Counted from the first letter of the stretch, positions 16,408 to 24,110 are shown. The stretch: 33,902 nucleotides of DNA from Streptomyces roseicoloratus (GCF_004117935.1 NZ_SDOY01000050.1:1-33902), one strand, 5' to 3'. The notes: a model not told the origin generated them from the sequence alone. A program made the numbers and translations.

Positions 16408-18147
16408 ATGAGCGACTATCGCACGTTCACCGAACTGATGATCGACAGAGCCGGGCGGACACCCGAGCGCACCGCGCTGCTGATGCTGCCGGACAGCGAC
16501 GAACGCGGTCGTCCCGCCACGGTCTCGTACGGCGCGCTCGACACCCAGGCCCGGCGGCTCGCCGGCCGGCTGATCGCCGACGGAGCCACCGGGCAACCGG
16601 TACTGCTGCTGCACGAGTCCAGGAGCCGGTTCGCGGTGTCGTTCCTGGCGTGCCTGTACGCCGGGGCGGTCGCCGTGCCGGTGCCGCCGCACGGCGGCCG
16701 GACGCACCACGAGGAGCGGGTGGCCGGGATCGTCCGGCAGACCTCTCCGCGGACCGTGCTCACCTGCGCGTCCCTCGCCCCGGACGTCTCCCGGCTGCTG
16801 GCCCGGCACGGGCACGGCTCGGTGCCCTGTCTCGCGGCCGACGCGGTCGCCGGGACGGGCACCGAGCGGCTGCCGGAGCCGGACCCGGACGCGGTGGCGT
16901 ATCTGCAGTTCTCGTCCGGCTCCACCGGCAGCCCGAACGGCGTGGTGGTGACCCACCGCAACCTCCTGGCCAACCAGGAGGCGCTGGCCCGGCTGCTCGG
17001 CGCGGGTCCTGACGCCCGGATCGGCGGCTGGCTGCCGTTCCACCACGACATGGGCCTGGTCGGCCAGCTGCTGCATCCGCTGTGGCTGGGCGGGACCGCC
17101 GTCACGCTGTCGCCCGAGGCCTTCGTGCGGCGGCCCGCCCGCTGGCTGGAGGCGATCGGGAAGTACGGCATCGAGGCGAGCGGCGCCCCGGACTTCGCGT
17201 ACGACCTGTGCACGCGGCGGGTCACGGACGAGGAACTGGCCGGGCTCGACCTGTCGGGCTGGCGGGTCGCGATCTCCGGCGGCGAGCCGGTGTGCGCCAG
17301 GACCCGGCGGGCGTTCACCGAGCGCTTCGCGGCCGCGGGGCTGCGCCCGGAGGCGATGCACGCGGCGTACGGCCTGGCCGAGGCGACGCTGCTGGTCTCC
17401 GGCGGCCCGTCGGCGGACGGCGAACGGACGGTCGACGCCGAGGCCCTGGAGCAGGGCCGGGTGCGCGAGGCCCGGCCCGGGCGGCCGGCGCACACCCTGG
17501 TGTCGTGCGGCGGCGTGGACACGGCGGCCGGACCGGTGCTGATCGTGGACCCGGAGAGCCGGAGCGTGCTGCCGGACGGGCAGGTCGGCGAGATCTGGGT
17601 CGGCGGACCGGGCGTCGCCTCGGCGTACTGGCGGGACCGTTCGGCGAGCGCGGAGCGCTTCGGCGCGGTGACGGCGGACGGGACGGGCGGGATGCTGCGC
17701 ACCGGCGACCTCGGCACGGTGGCGGACGGGCGGCTCTACGTCACGGGCCGGCTGAAGGACGTGATCATGGTCGCGGGCCGCAACCTCTACCCGCAGGACG
17801 TGGAGCGCACCGTGCAGCGGGTCAGCTCGCTGTTCGGCACCGGCTCCGCGTTCTCCGTTCCCGGCGAGCGCGAACGCGTCGTCGTGGTGCAGGAGTTGCG
17901 TACCGGGCGGCAGTACTCGCTCGACCTGGAGGAGCTGGTGTCGGACGTACGGCGCTGCCTCAGCGAGGAGTTCGAGGTGGCCGTCGCGGGCGTGCTGCTG
18001 GTGCGCCCGGGCACGGTCCGCCGCACCAGCAGCGGAAAGGTCGAACGGGTCGCGATGCGCCGCCTGTTCCTGAACGGCGGTCTGCGGCCCCTGCACCAGT
18101 ACCTGGCCGACGACCTGGTGGGAGCGGCCGGCCCGGGCCGGCCGTAG
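16408..18147 (+). CDS. Fatty acyl-AMP ligase (FAAL)
   Basis: A 579-residue adenylate-forming enzyme. Motifs: the phosphate loop YLQFSSGSTGSPNGVVVTH (residues 165-183), WLPFHHDMGLVGQLLHPLW near 210-230, AYGLAEATLLVS, RTGDLG near 430 and GRLKDVIMVAGRNLYPQDVE, with a C-terminal RRTSSGKVER. The HHDMGL and YGLAEATLL stretches are typical of FAALs, which make acyl-adenylates and pass them to an ACP rather than CoA. The ACP-AT didomain encoded 126 bases downstream is the obvious acceptor. The ATG at 16408 follows AGGGGGCC. The activated acid is unknown; a fatty or aryl acid is possible. Confidence 0.93.
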   Translation: MSDYRTFTELMIDRAGRTPERTALLMLPDSDERGRPATVSYGALDTQARRLAGRLIADGATGQPVLLLHESRSRFAVSFLACLYAGAVAVPVPPHGGRTHHEERVAGIVRQTSPRTVLTCASLAPDVSRLLARHGHGSVPCLAADAVAGTGTERLPEPDPDAVAYLQFSSGSTGSPNGVVVTHRNLLANQEALARLLGAGPDARIGGWLPFHHDMGLVGQLLHPLWLGGTAVTLSPEAFVRRPARWLEAIGKYGIEASGAPDFAYDLCTRRVTDEELAGLDLSGWRVAISGGEPVCARTRRAFTERFAAAGLRPEAMHAAYGLAEATLLVSGGPSADGERTVDAEALEQGRVREARPGRPAHTLVSCGGVDTAAGPVLIVDPESRSVLPDGQVGEIWVGGPGVASAYWRDRSASAERFGAVTADGTGGMLRTGDLGTVADGRLYVTGRLKDVIMVAGRNLYPQDVERTVQRVSSLFGTGSAFSVPGERERVVVVQELRTGRQYSLDLEELVSDVRRCLSEEFEVAVAGVLLVRPGTVRRTSSGKVERVAMRRLFLNGGLRPLHQYLADDLVGAAGPGRP

Positions 18148-18273
18148 GCCGGGCGACGGCCCGGAACGACGGGCACGGACAACGGTGGGGCGGCGGGCCC
18201 GCGCCGCGAGCGGCGGGCGCACCTGGCCGGCGGACGGCCGTCGGCGGGAAGGACCAGGGAGCAGGGGGAAGAC

Positions 18274-19509
18274 ATGAGCGGAAAGGCACCGGGCGAGCCC
18301 GGCGAGCGGGAGTTCGCCGCCTGGCTCACCGAGCGGATCGGGCGCTACGCGGGACGGGAGGTCGGCGACGACGAGGACCTGTCCGGCTGGGGACTCGACT
18401 CGGTCGCCCTGCTCAGCCTGTGCGGGGAGATCGAGGAGCAGTTCGGGCCGCTGTTCGACCCGGCGGACGTCTGGACCCACCCGACGGTCCGCGATCTCGC
18501 GCACTACCTGGCGATGCGGCACGGCATGCGCCGCAACTCGGGGCGGGTGCGGGCGGCGTTCGTGTTCACCGGGCAGGGCGCCCAGCATCCCCGGATGACC
18601 GCCGGGCTGCACCGGGAGCTCACCGCCTACCGGCGGCACCTCGCGCGGGCGGACGAGGCCGTCGCCCCGTATGTGGGGCGATCGGTGGCGGGGCTGATCT
18701 TCGACGGGGACGACCGGGTGCACCAGACGGCGCTGACCCAGCCGGCGCTGTTCGCCGTCGGCTACGCGCTGGCGATGACGCTGGTGGAGGAGGAGGGCGT
18801 GCGCCCGGTGGCCGTGCTCGGCCACGGCATCGGCGAACTCGCCGCGGCCGTGGTGGCGGGCGCGCTGTCGCTGGACGACGCGGCCCGGCTGGTGTGCTGT
18901 CGTGGCGCCTTCATGCAGTACCTGCCGTCCGGCGGCGGCATGATGGCGACCTGCGCGAGCCCGTACGAGGCCGCCGACGCGGCGGCGGGGGAGCCGCAGG
19001 TGACGATCGGCGCGTTCAACGCGGCGCGGGCCACGGTTCTTTCGGGCCCGGTCGAGGACCTGGAACGGGTCCGGGAGCGGCTGGCCGCGGTCGGCATCGC
19101 GAGCACCTTCCTCCAGGTGCGGCACGCCTTCCAGTCGCCGCTGATGCAGCCGATGACGTCCCGCTTCGAGGCGGCGGCCCGGCATGTCACGGCCGGACGG
19201 CCGGAACTTCCCTACTACTCCACGGTGTACGGCCGGGAGTACGACGAGCCGCTGTCGACGGCGTACTGGACGGCCCAGATCACCACACCCGTGCGCTTCG
19301 CCGACGCCGCCCGCCGGATGCTGGCGCAGCAGGGCCCCAGCCATGTGGTGGAGATCGGCCCCCGCGCGGTCCTCACCCCGTTCCTCCGCCGCATCGCCGG
19401 CGCCCGGGGCCCCGTCTGCCTGCCGGCCTGCCGCGGCCCGGAGAGCGACGCGGTCCACCTGGCCGGCGTCCTGTCGAAACTCGACGCGGGCCCGCTGTCG
19501 GAACACTGA
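18274..19509 (+). CDS. ACP-acyltransferase didomain with degenerate AT active site
   Basis: A 411-residue protein. Residues 10-85 are a carrier domain with phosphopantetheine Ser43 in GWGLDSVALLSLCG. Residues 95-405 are an FabD-like acyltransferase: FVFTGQGAQHPRM, TQPALFAVGYAL, CCRGAFMQ with the carboxylate-binding Arg210, and GAFNAARATVLSGP. The nucleophile motif GHSxG reads GHGIG (Gly185, codon 18826-18828), and the catalytic His of HAFH reads Gln (Gln287, codon 19132-19134). With both dyad residues gone normal transacylation is unlikely, while the oxyanion Gln and the Arg are kept. The ACP is probably loaded by the upstream FAAL. The ATG at 18274 has AGGGGGAAG. Confidence 0.9.
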   Translation: MSGKAPGEPGEREFAAWLTERIGRYAGREVGDDEDLSGWGLDSVALLSLCGEIEEQFGPLFDPADVWTHPTVRDLAHYLAMRHGMRRNSGRVRAAFVFTGQGAQHPRMTAGLHRELTAYRRHLARADEAVAPYVGRSVAGLIFDGDDRVHQTALTQPALFAVGYALAMTLVEEEGVRPVAVLGHGIGELAAAVVAGALSLDDAARLVCCRGAFMQYLPSGGGMMATCASPYEAADAAAGEPQVTIGAFNAARATVLSGPVEDLERVRERLAAVGIASTFLQVRHAFQSPLMQPMTSRFEAAARHVTAGRPELPYYSTVYGREYDEPLSTAYWTAQITTPVRFADAARRMLAQQGPSHVVEIGPRAVLTPFLRRIAGARGPVCLPACRGPESDAVHLAGVLSKLDAGPLSEH

Positions 19510-19528
19510 CGCCGGCCGGTCGGCCGGA

Positions 19529-19570
19529 CGGGAGACCGGGCGGGAGACCGGGCGGGAGACCGGGCGGGAG
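19529..19570. repeat. 12-base tandem repeat, 3.5 copies
   Basis: CGGGAGACCGGG is repeated exactly at 19529, 19541 and 19553, with half a copy at 19565. It begins 20 bases after the ACP-AT stop, in the gap before the convergent response regulator gene. Slippage of a GC-rich unit is the simple explanation. Confidence 0.85.
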
Positions 19571-19597
19571 CCGGTCGGCATCGGGCGGAAGACCGGC

Positions 19598-19660
19598 GGA
19601 ACCGGTACGGAGGCCGACGGAACCGGTACGGAGGCCGGTGGAACCGGTACGGGAGACCGG
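19598..19660. repeat. 21-base tandem repeat, three copies
   Basis: Copies begin at 19598, 19619 and 19640 and each starts GGAACCGGTACGG; copies one and two differ by two bases and copy three is more diverged. AACCGGTA is also a palindrome (TACCGGTT on the other strand), so each unit can form a small hairpin. The array lies between the convergent ACP-AT and response regulator stops, where a terminator would be expected. Confidence 0.8.
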
Positions 19661-19728
19661 GGAGACCGGGTCGGCGGGAGCCGGTACGGGAGACCCGGGG
19701 GGCGGGCCCGTCGGCGCGCTCACGAACC

Positions 19729-20343
19729 CTACGGGATCCAGCCGGCCTCCTCCGCGATGCGGATGGCGTCGATGCGGTTACGCGCGTTGAGCTTGTCGAC
19801 GATGGCGGTGAGGTAGTTGCGTACGGTGCCCTGGGTCAGGAAGAGGTGGTCGGCGATCTCGCCGGCGTCGGCGCCTCGGGCCGCGAGGCGCAGCACCTGG
19901 GTCTCGCGCGGGGAGAGCGGGTTGTCGGGCGCTTCCCAGGCGCTGAGGGCGAGTTCGGGGTCGATGACCCGCTGACCGGAGGCCACCGAGCGCACCGCCT
20001 GGGCGAGCCGGGTCGGCGGGGAGTCCTTCAGCAGGAAGCCGGACACCCGGGCGGCCATGGCCCGGCGCAGCGTCCCGGGTCTGCCGAGGCTGGTGAGGAT
20101 GAGGGTGCGGCAGTCCGGCACCCGGTCGTGCAGCTCGGCCGCCGCGGTGAGTCCGTCGACACCGGGCAGGTCGATGTCGATGACGGCGACGTCCGGACGG
20201 GACTCCAGGGCGGACGGCACGATGAGGTCCCCGCGGGGGACCGACGCGACGACCTGGAGGTCCGGCTCCAGCTCCAGCAGCGCGACCAGCGCGCCGCGGA
20301 CCATGTGCACGTCCTCGGCGAGCAGGATCTTGATCAGCAGCAT
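19729..20343 (-). CDS. Response regulator, NarL/FixJ (DesR-like) family
   Basis: A 204-residue two-component regulator. The receiver domain has acidic residues in LLAEDVHMVRG, the phospho-acceptor Asp56 in VAVIDIDLPGVDG, Thr/Ser in LILTSLG and Lys in GFLLKDSPP. The C-terminal LuxR-type helix-turn-helix is LSPRETQVLRLAARGADAGEIADHL to TQGTVRNYLTAIVDKLNARNR. Its partner is the histidine kinase 28 bases upstream. The ATG at 20343 follows GGGGGAGC. Since the pair follows the YcaO gene on the same strand it may control the peptide module or sense its product; this is inference, and DesKR-type pairs also occur as independent genes. Confidence 0.95.
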   Translation of the reverse strand: MLLIKILLAEDVHMVRGALVALLELEPDLQVVASVPRGDLIVPSALESRPDVAVIDIDLPGVDGLTAAAELHDRVPDCRTLILTSLGRPGTLRRAMAARVSGFLLKDSPPTRLAQAVRSVASGQRVIDPELALSAWEAPDNPLSPRETQVLRLAARGADAGEIADHLFLTQGTVRNYLTAIVDKLNARNRIDAIRIAEEAGWIP

Positions 20344-20371
20344 GTGCTCCCCCGATGTGTCCTGTGTGCGC

Positions 20372-21580
20372 TCAGACGGCTTGTCTGCCCGCGTCCCCGC
20401 GTCTGACGAGCAGCGGTTCGGCGTCGTCGCCCTTGGGCGGCCTGAGCGGGGCCGTCGCCGTCAGCCGGAACCGGTTCCCGGCGAGGGCCCCGGCCCGCAT
20501 CTCGCCGCCGATCGCGGCGAGCCGGCTGCGCAGGTTGCCCAGACCGCTGCCGCGGTCCGGGGAGTCGGGCCGGTCCTGCGCGACCACACCGTCGTTGACC
20601 AGGTCCAGCCGCACTGCCTCTCCTTCGGTTCGCACCGTGATGGCGCACGACTGCACCTTGCTGTGCCTGAGCATATTGGTCACGCCTTCGCGCAGGGCCG
20701 TGGCGAGGACGGTGTCCACCAACGGGTGGAGCCGGCCGCAGTCGATGTCCACCTTCGCCTCCACGTCGGCCGCCGCCATCACCTCCGCCACGGACTCGGC
20801 CTCCGCGGCCAGGGACATGTCCCGGTAGCCGCTGGCGACGAGCCGTACGTCGGCGAGCGCCTGCCGTGCGACGCCGAGCACCGATTCGACCTCCTCGCGG
20901 GCCCGCTCGGGGTTGACCGGGGTGAGCCGGTGGATCAGTTCGCACTTGAGGGTGATCGCGGAGAGGCTGTAGCCGAGCAGGTCGTGCAGGTCCCGCGCGA
21001 ACCGCAGCCGCTCCTGGGTCACCGCCATCCTGGCCATCTCGGCCCGGGTCTCGTGGACCTCGCGGACGAGGTCGGTGAGCCGGGTGAGACCGTAGATGAC
21101 CAGGCCGGTCAGTGCCGTGGAGACGGCGTAGTAGCCCGTCTCCAGCGGGGAGATCCCGCCGCTGGCCGACCAGCCGAGGATGGCCAGCGGGACCGCGCCG
21201 TAGCAGGGCCAGGCGATCCGTCCGGGGAGCATCAGGAGAATCGATCCGGCGAGCGGTCCCGCCATGCTTCCCCAGGCGATGCCCAGCCACACCATGGGCC
21301 CGAAGGTGAGGGCCACCTGGGTGACGAGGATGGCCGCCCTGCGCCGGCCCGACCAGCGGCGGGCGCGGGGCGAGGTGAGCAGGATCTGCAGGGTGTAGAG
21401 CGCCGCCACGACGACGGTGCACAGGACGACCCCGAGCGTGCTCGACACCGCGTTCTGCACGTTGAGCAGGGTGACGACACCGTATCCCGCGAAGACCACC
21501 GTGCTGATCCCCTGCGCGAACCGCGGTGCCAGCAGATCCCTGATGAGGTCGTTGTCCGCAGCCCGGAAACGGCCTGTCAT
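20372..21580 (-). CDS. Sensor histidine kinase, DesK/NarX (HisKA_3) family
   Basis: A 402-residue kinase with an N-terminal membrane part of about five to six helices (residues 24-170), a short linker and the HisKA_3 motif ERLRFARDLHDLLGYSLSAI with phospho-acceptor His199. The N box is ALREGVTNMLRHSKVQ and the G box GSGLGNLRSRLAAIGG. No periplasmic domain of size is present, so it probably senses membrane state or a lipophilic ligand, as DesK does. The ATG at 21580 has GAGGAGTCC upstream. It is 92 bases after the YcaO stop and has a possible promoter of its own in that gap. Confidence 0.95.
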   Translation of the reverse strand: MTGRFRAADNDLIRDLLAPRFAQGISTVVFAGYGVVTLLNVQNAVSSTLGVVLCTVVVAALYTLQILLTSPRARRWSGRRRAAILVTQVALTFGPMVWLGIAWGSMAGPLAGSILLMLPGRIAWPCYGAVPLAILGWSASGGISPLETGYYAVSTALTGLVIYGLTRLTDLVREVHETRAEMARMAVTQERLRFARDLHDLLGYSLSAITLKCELIHRLTPVNPERAREEVESVLGVARQALADVRLVASGYRDMSLAAEAESVAEVMAAADVEAKVDIDCGRLHPLVDTVLATALREGVTNMLRHSKVQSCAITVRTEGEAVRLDLVNDGVVAQDRPDSPDRGSGLGNLRSRLAAIGGEMRAGALAGNRFRLTATAPLRPPKGDDAEPLLVRRGDAGRQAV

Positions 21581-21621
21581 GGAGGACTCCTCGCGTGGAT
21601 GTCGGGAGCGTGCGAGTCCGA

Positions 21622-21627
21622 ACTATA
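21622..21627 (-). promoter_or_regulatory. Possible -10 element for the kinase-regulator pair
   Basis: On the minus strand TATAGT stands in the A/T-richest spot of the 92-base gap between the YcaO and kinase genes, 41 bases before the kinase ATG. No good -35 hexamer lies 16-18 bases upstream. AGTCCGA occurs on either side (21616 and 21655) and could be an operator. Confidence 0.4.
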
Positions 21628-21672
21628 ATCCGACACCCACCGGATCCGGGACCAGTCCGACGCTTCCGCGAA

Positions 21673-23934
21673 CTACAAGGCCAGCGGTACCGAGTTGAGC
21701 TCCTCGTAGGCTGTCGGACCGTTCAGTAGTCCGAGCCGCACGGGCACGTCGTAGAGCCTTCCCGGTGCGAACCGGGCGTAGAAGTGACGGAGTCCGGGCA
21801 CGATCACCTTCACCACCGGGATGCCGACGTCCGGACGCGTCTGGTCGAGCACGAGCAGCTCCATGCCGTGCGCCGCGACGAGGCCGCGGACCGCGTCGAC
21901 GTCGGCGAGCAGGTCGTCGTTGCGGACGTACGGCGGCCAGGAGGCGGGCGTGCGCGCCGACTGCCCGGGGTCGGGCAGGAGCTGGGGCTGTTCCGGGGCG
22001 GGCGGCGCGGCTCCGGCGGCCGCGGGCGGCAGCATCTGGACCATCTCGGTGAGCGCCCGGCGCAGCGCGAGCCGCGGGTCGAAGTGGGCCCCGAACCCGT
22101 AGACGGTGTCGGGGACTTCGGCGTCCGCACTGCGGGAGACCGCGGCGACGACGGGGATCCCGAGGTCGGAGGTCAGGTCGAGGGCCCAGACGCGGCGGCC
22201 CGACCGGCCCAGCGCCTCGCGCAGCCCGGTGAGCCACGGCGCGTCGAAGGCGTCGAGGTCGACGCCCGGCCGGCGGAGCCGGTTGTACCACCACAGCGCC
22301 ACCGCGTCCCGCTCGACGAGTTCGAGGAAGCCCTGCACGACGGCGTCCTCGGTGCTGCTGCCCGCCGCGTTGCCGTTGGAGTCCGCCCACAGCCCGTCCG
22401 GCGAGCCGCCGGGCGCGCAGTCGAAGTACAGCGTGGAGGTGGGCAGCAGCCGGTGGACGCCCGCGGTGAGCGACCACACCGGGGTCCACTCGGTGGGCCG
22501 CCGCGGGTCGAAGGGCGCGCACACGTGGTGGAACGGGGTGTGCGAGGCGTTCCAGCGGGCCCGGTCGGCGTACTGGCGTTCGTGGAACAATTGGTACGCG
22601 TTGGGGTGGACGGCGCCGGCGCCGAGCCCGGCCATGGTGTCGGTGACGGTCGCCTCGTCGCCCTGCCGGGTTCCGCAGTAGCGTTCCACCGCCTCGCAGA
22701 GCGCACTGGCCCGGGCCTCCGCCGCCGTCGCGCCCTTGCCCGAGCTGCGCGCCCGCAGCACCCGCCGCACGGTCTCCGGTGAATGCCCCCGCAGGGCCAG
22801 GTTGTGCCCGGAGTCATAGGCGTGCAGGCCCTCGGGCAGACCGGCCATCGGACGGACCTCGGTGACGATGCCCGTGACCGGGCCGATCAGATGGCCGTGA
22901 CGTTCCAGCATCTGCTCGGCGGACAGCGCCCGGTCGTTGCTGCCCGAGCCCTCGGCCTTGGGCCGCGACACCGGCACCACCGGCCGCCGGGTCCGCTCGG
23001 CCACCAGCGTCGGGTCCCCGCAGGAAGGACACTGCGGACGCCGCGACACCGGGTGCTGGGCGATGCGCAGGGTGAGCCCGTCCAGGACGCACACCGCCCG
23101 CTGCTCCGGCGTACGCAGCCCCGCCAACCACTTCGACGCCTCCAGGACGGCGCTGTGCAGGCCCACGGCCCGTACGGCGGGCAGCGAGGAGGCGGGGCGC
23201 GCACCGGGCCGGTCGAGGCCCAGGGCCCGGCGCACCGACAGCTCGCCCCGGCGGTGCTCGCGCAGCCGGTGGGCCAGACAGGTCCAGCACGCGCCGTCGC
23301 CGTCCGGGTCGAACACCGGCCCGGTCCACGGCTCGGCCGCGAACGGACTGGCCGGCAGCCACGGCCGTCCCGCCGCCCGTAACCGCTCGGCCACCTCCCG
23401 CACCCCCGGCATCAGATAGTCCTCGCAGAGGACGAGCGCGAAGTCGGCACCGTCGTCCTCGCCGACCGGGCGGACGCCCGAGGCCCGGCACGCCGCCCGG
23501 GCCGCCTCGCGGTCCACCGCGCCCACACCGATCACCGCCACCGCCCGGCCGCGCACCGCGCCGTCGGCGACCGCGCCGTCGAGTCCGGCCCGGTCCCAGT
23601 AGGCCTCCGCCGCCGAACGCTCGGCCGAGCACCCGGCCGGATCGGCCGGGCAGGGGCCGTCGTGGCGGTAGCCCACGAGGTTGGCCTCGGCCAGCCGCCG
23701 CACCACCCGGCACGCCACCTCGGCCGGCATGGCCTCCGCCGCGTCATGGAGCAGTTCGGGCAGGGTACGGCTGCCGTCGAGCAGACCGAGGAGGGTTTCC
23801 GCGCCGGCACCGCGCACGGCGGTCAGGTCCTGGTCGGACCACACGAACACCGCCTCCCCCGGGACCGACACGGCCCGCACGTGGCGCTTGAGCGCCACGA
23901 ACGGGCCGCGGGCCGGGCTCTGCGCCTCGGTCAC
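21673..23934 (-). CDS. Fused azoline cyclodehydratase (RRE, E1-like and YcaO domains)
   Basis: A 753-residue protein in the layout of TOMM cyclodehydratases. Residues 10-90 look like a winged-helix peptide-binding RRE. Residues 125-310 are an E1/ThiF-like domain with a Zn site of two Cys pairs (CWTC 216-219, CPSC 302-305). The rest is a YcaO domain with SSGKG (397-401), EAVERY (414-419) and the ATP/Mg acidic set around Glu530, Glu538 and Glu541. It would use ATP to turn Cys or Ser/Thr of a peptide into azolines. It ends NSVPLAL, without the usual PxPxP tail. The GTG at 23934 overlaps the peptide gene stop (GTGA). Leu185 is a TTA codon (23380-23382), implying bldA dependence. No dehydrogenase, protease or exporter gene adjoins it. 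Confidence 0.93.
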   Translation of the reverse strand: MTEAQSPARGPFVALKRHVRAVSVPGEAVFVWSDQDLTAVRGAGAETLLGLLDGSRTLPELLHDAAEAMPAEVACRVVRRLAEANLVGYRHDGPCPADPAGCSAERSAAEAYWDRAGLDGAVADGAVRGRAVAVIGVGAVDREAARAACRASGVRPVGEDDGADFALVLCEDYLMPGVREVAERLRAAGRPWLPASPFAAEPWTGPVFDPDGDGACWTCLAHRLREHRRGELSVRRALGLDRPGARPASSLPAVRAVGLHSAVLEASKWLAGLRTPEQRAVCVLDGLTLRIAQHPVSRRPQCPSCGDPTLVAERTRRPVVPVSRPKAEGSGSNDRALSAEQMLERHGHLIGPVTGIVTEVRPMAGLPEGLHAYDSGHNLALRGHSPETVRRVLRARSSGKGATAAEARASALCEAVERYCGTRQGDEATVTDTMAGLGAGAVHPNAYQLFHERQYADRARWNASHTPFHHVCAPFDPRRPTEWTPVWSLTAGVHRLLPTSTLYFDCAPGGSPDGLWADSNGNAAGSSTEDAVVQGFLELVERDAVALWWYNRLRRPGVDLDAFDAPWLTGLREALGRSGRRVWALDLTSDLGIPVVAAVSRSADAEVPDTVYGFGAHFDPRLALRRALTEMVQMLPPAAAGAAPPAPEQPQLLPDPGQSARTPASWPPYVRNDDLLADVDAVRGLVAAHGMELLVLDQTRPDVGIPVVKVIVPGLRHFYARFAPGRLYDVPVRLGLLNGPTAYEELNSVPLAL

Positions 23935-24110
23935 GCACCCACCCGGGCGTCCAGCGCCGCCGAGATACACATGCACCAGTTCGCGCGCCCGCCCTCGGTG
24001 CGGCTGAGGCTCTCGACCAGGATCTCCTCGAGCGGCCCGCCGGCCGGCCCCGACTCCGCGGCCCGGCTCTCCGACGGAAGAAGACGAAGGATGTCTTCGG
24101 TGATGTTCAT
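23931..24110 (-). CDS. Probable RiPP precursor peptide for the YcaO enzyme
   Basis: A 59-residue peptide: an acidic leader (MNITEDILRLLPSESRA, then LEEILVESLSRTEGG, residues 28-41) and a short core NWCMCISAALDARVGA (44-59). The only two cysteines, Cys46 and Cys48, are in the core with Ser50, giving up to three heterocyclisable residues; the leader has none. A Gly-Gly at 40-41 is a plausible cleavage site, but no matching peptidase is seen. The ATG at 24110 has GGGGG at good spacing; an in-frame extension upstream looks non-coding. The stop overlaps the YcaO start by four bases. I recognise no named relative; the assignment rests on size, position and core composition. Confidence 0.8.
   Translation of the reverse strand: MNITEDILRLLPSESRAAESGPAGGPLEEILVESLSRTEGGRANWCMCISAALDARVGA

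Noticed and set aside
18148..18273. A small gene between FAAL and ACP-AT
   Set aside because: The 126-base gap has no frame with a ribosome site; it only contains the GGGGGAAG site of the ACP-AT gene.
16333..19581. A 1082-codon open frame on the minus strand
   Set aside because: It is antisense to the FAAL and ACP-AT genes. Its Arg/Pro/His/Gly-rich translation has no recognisable domain.
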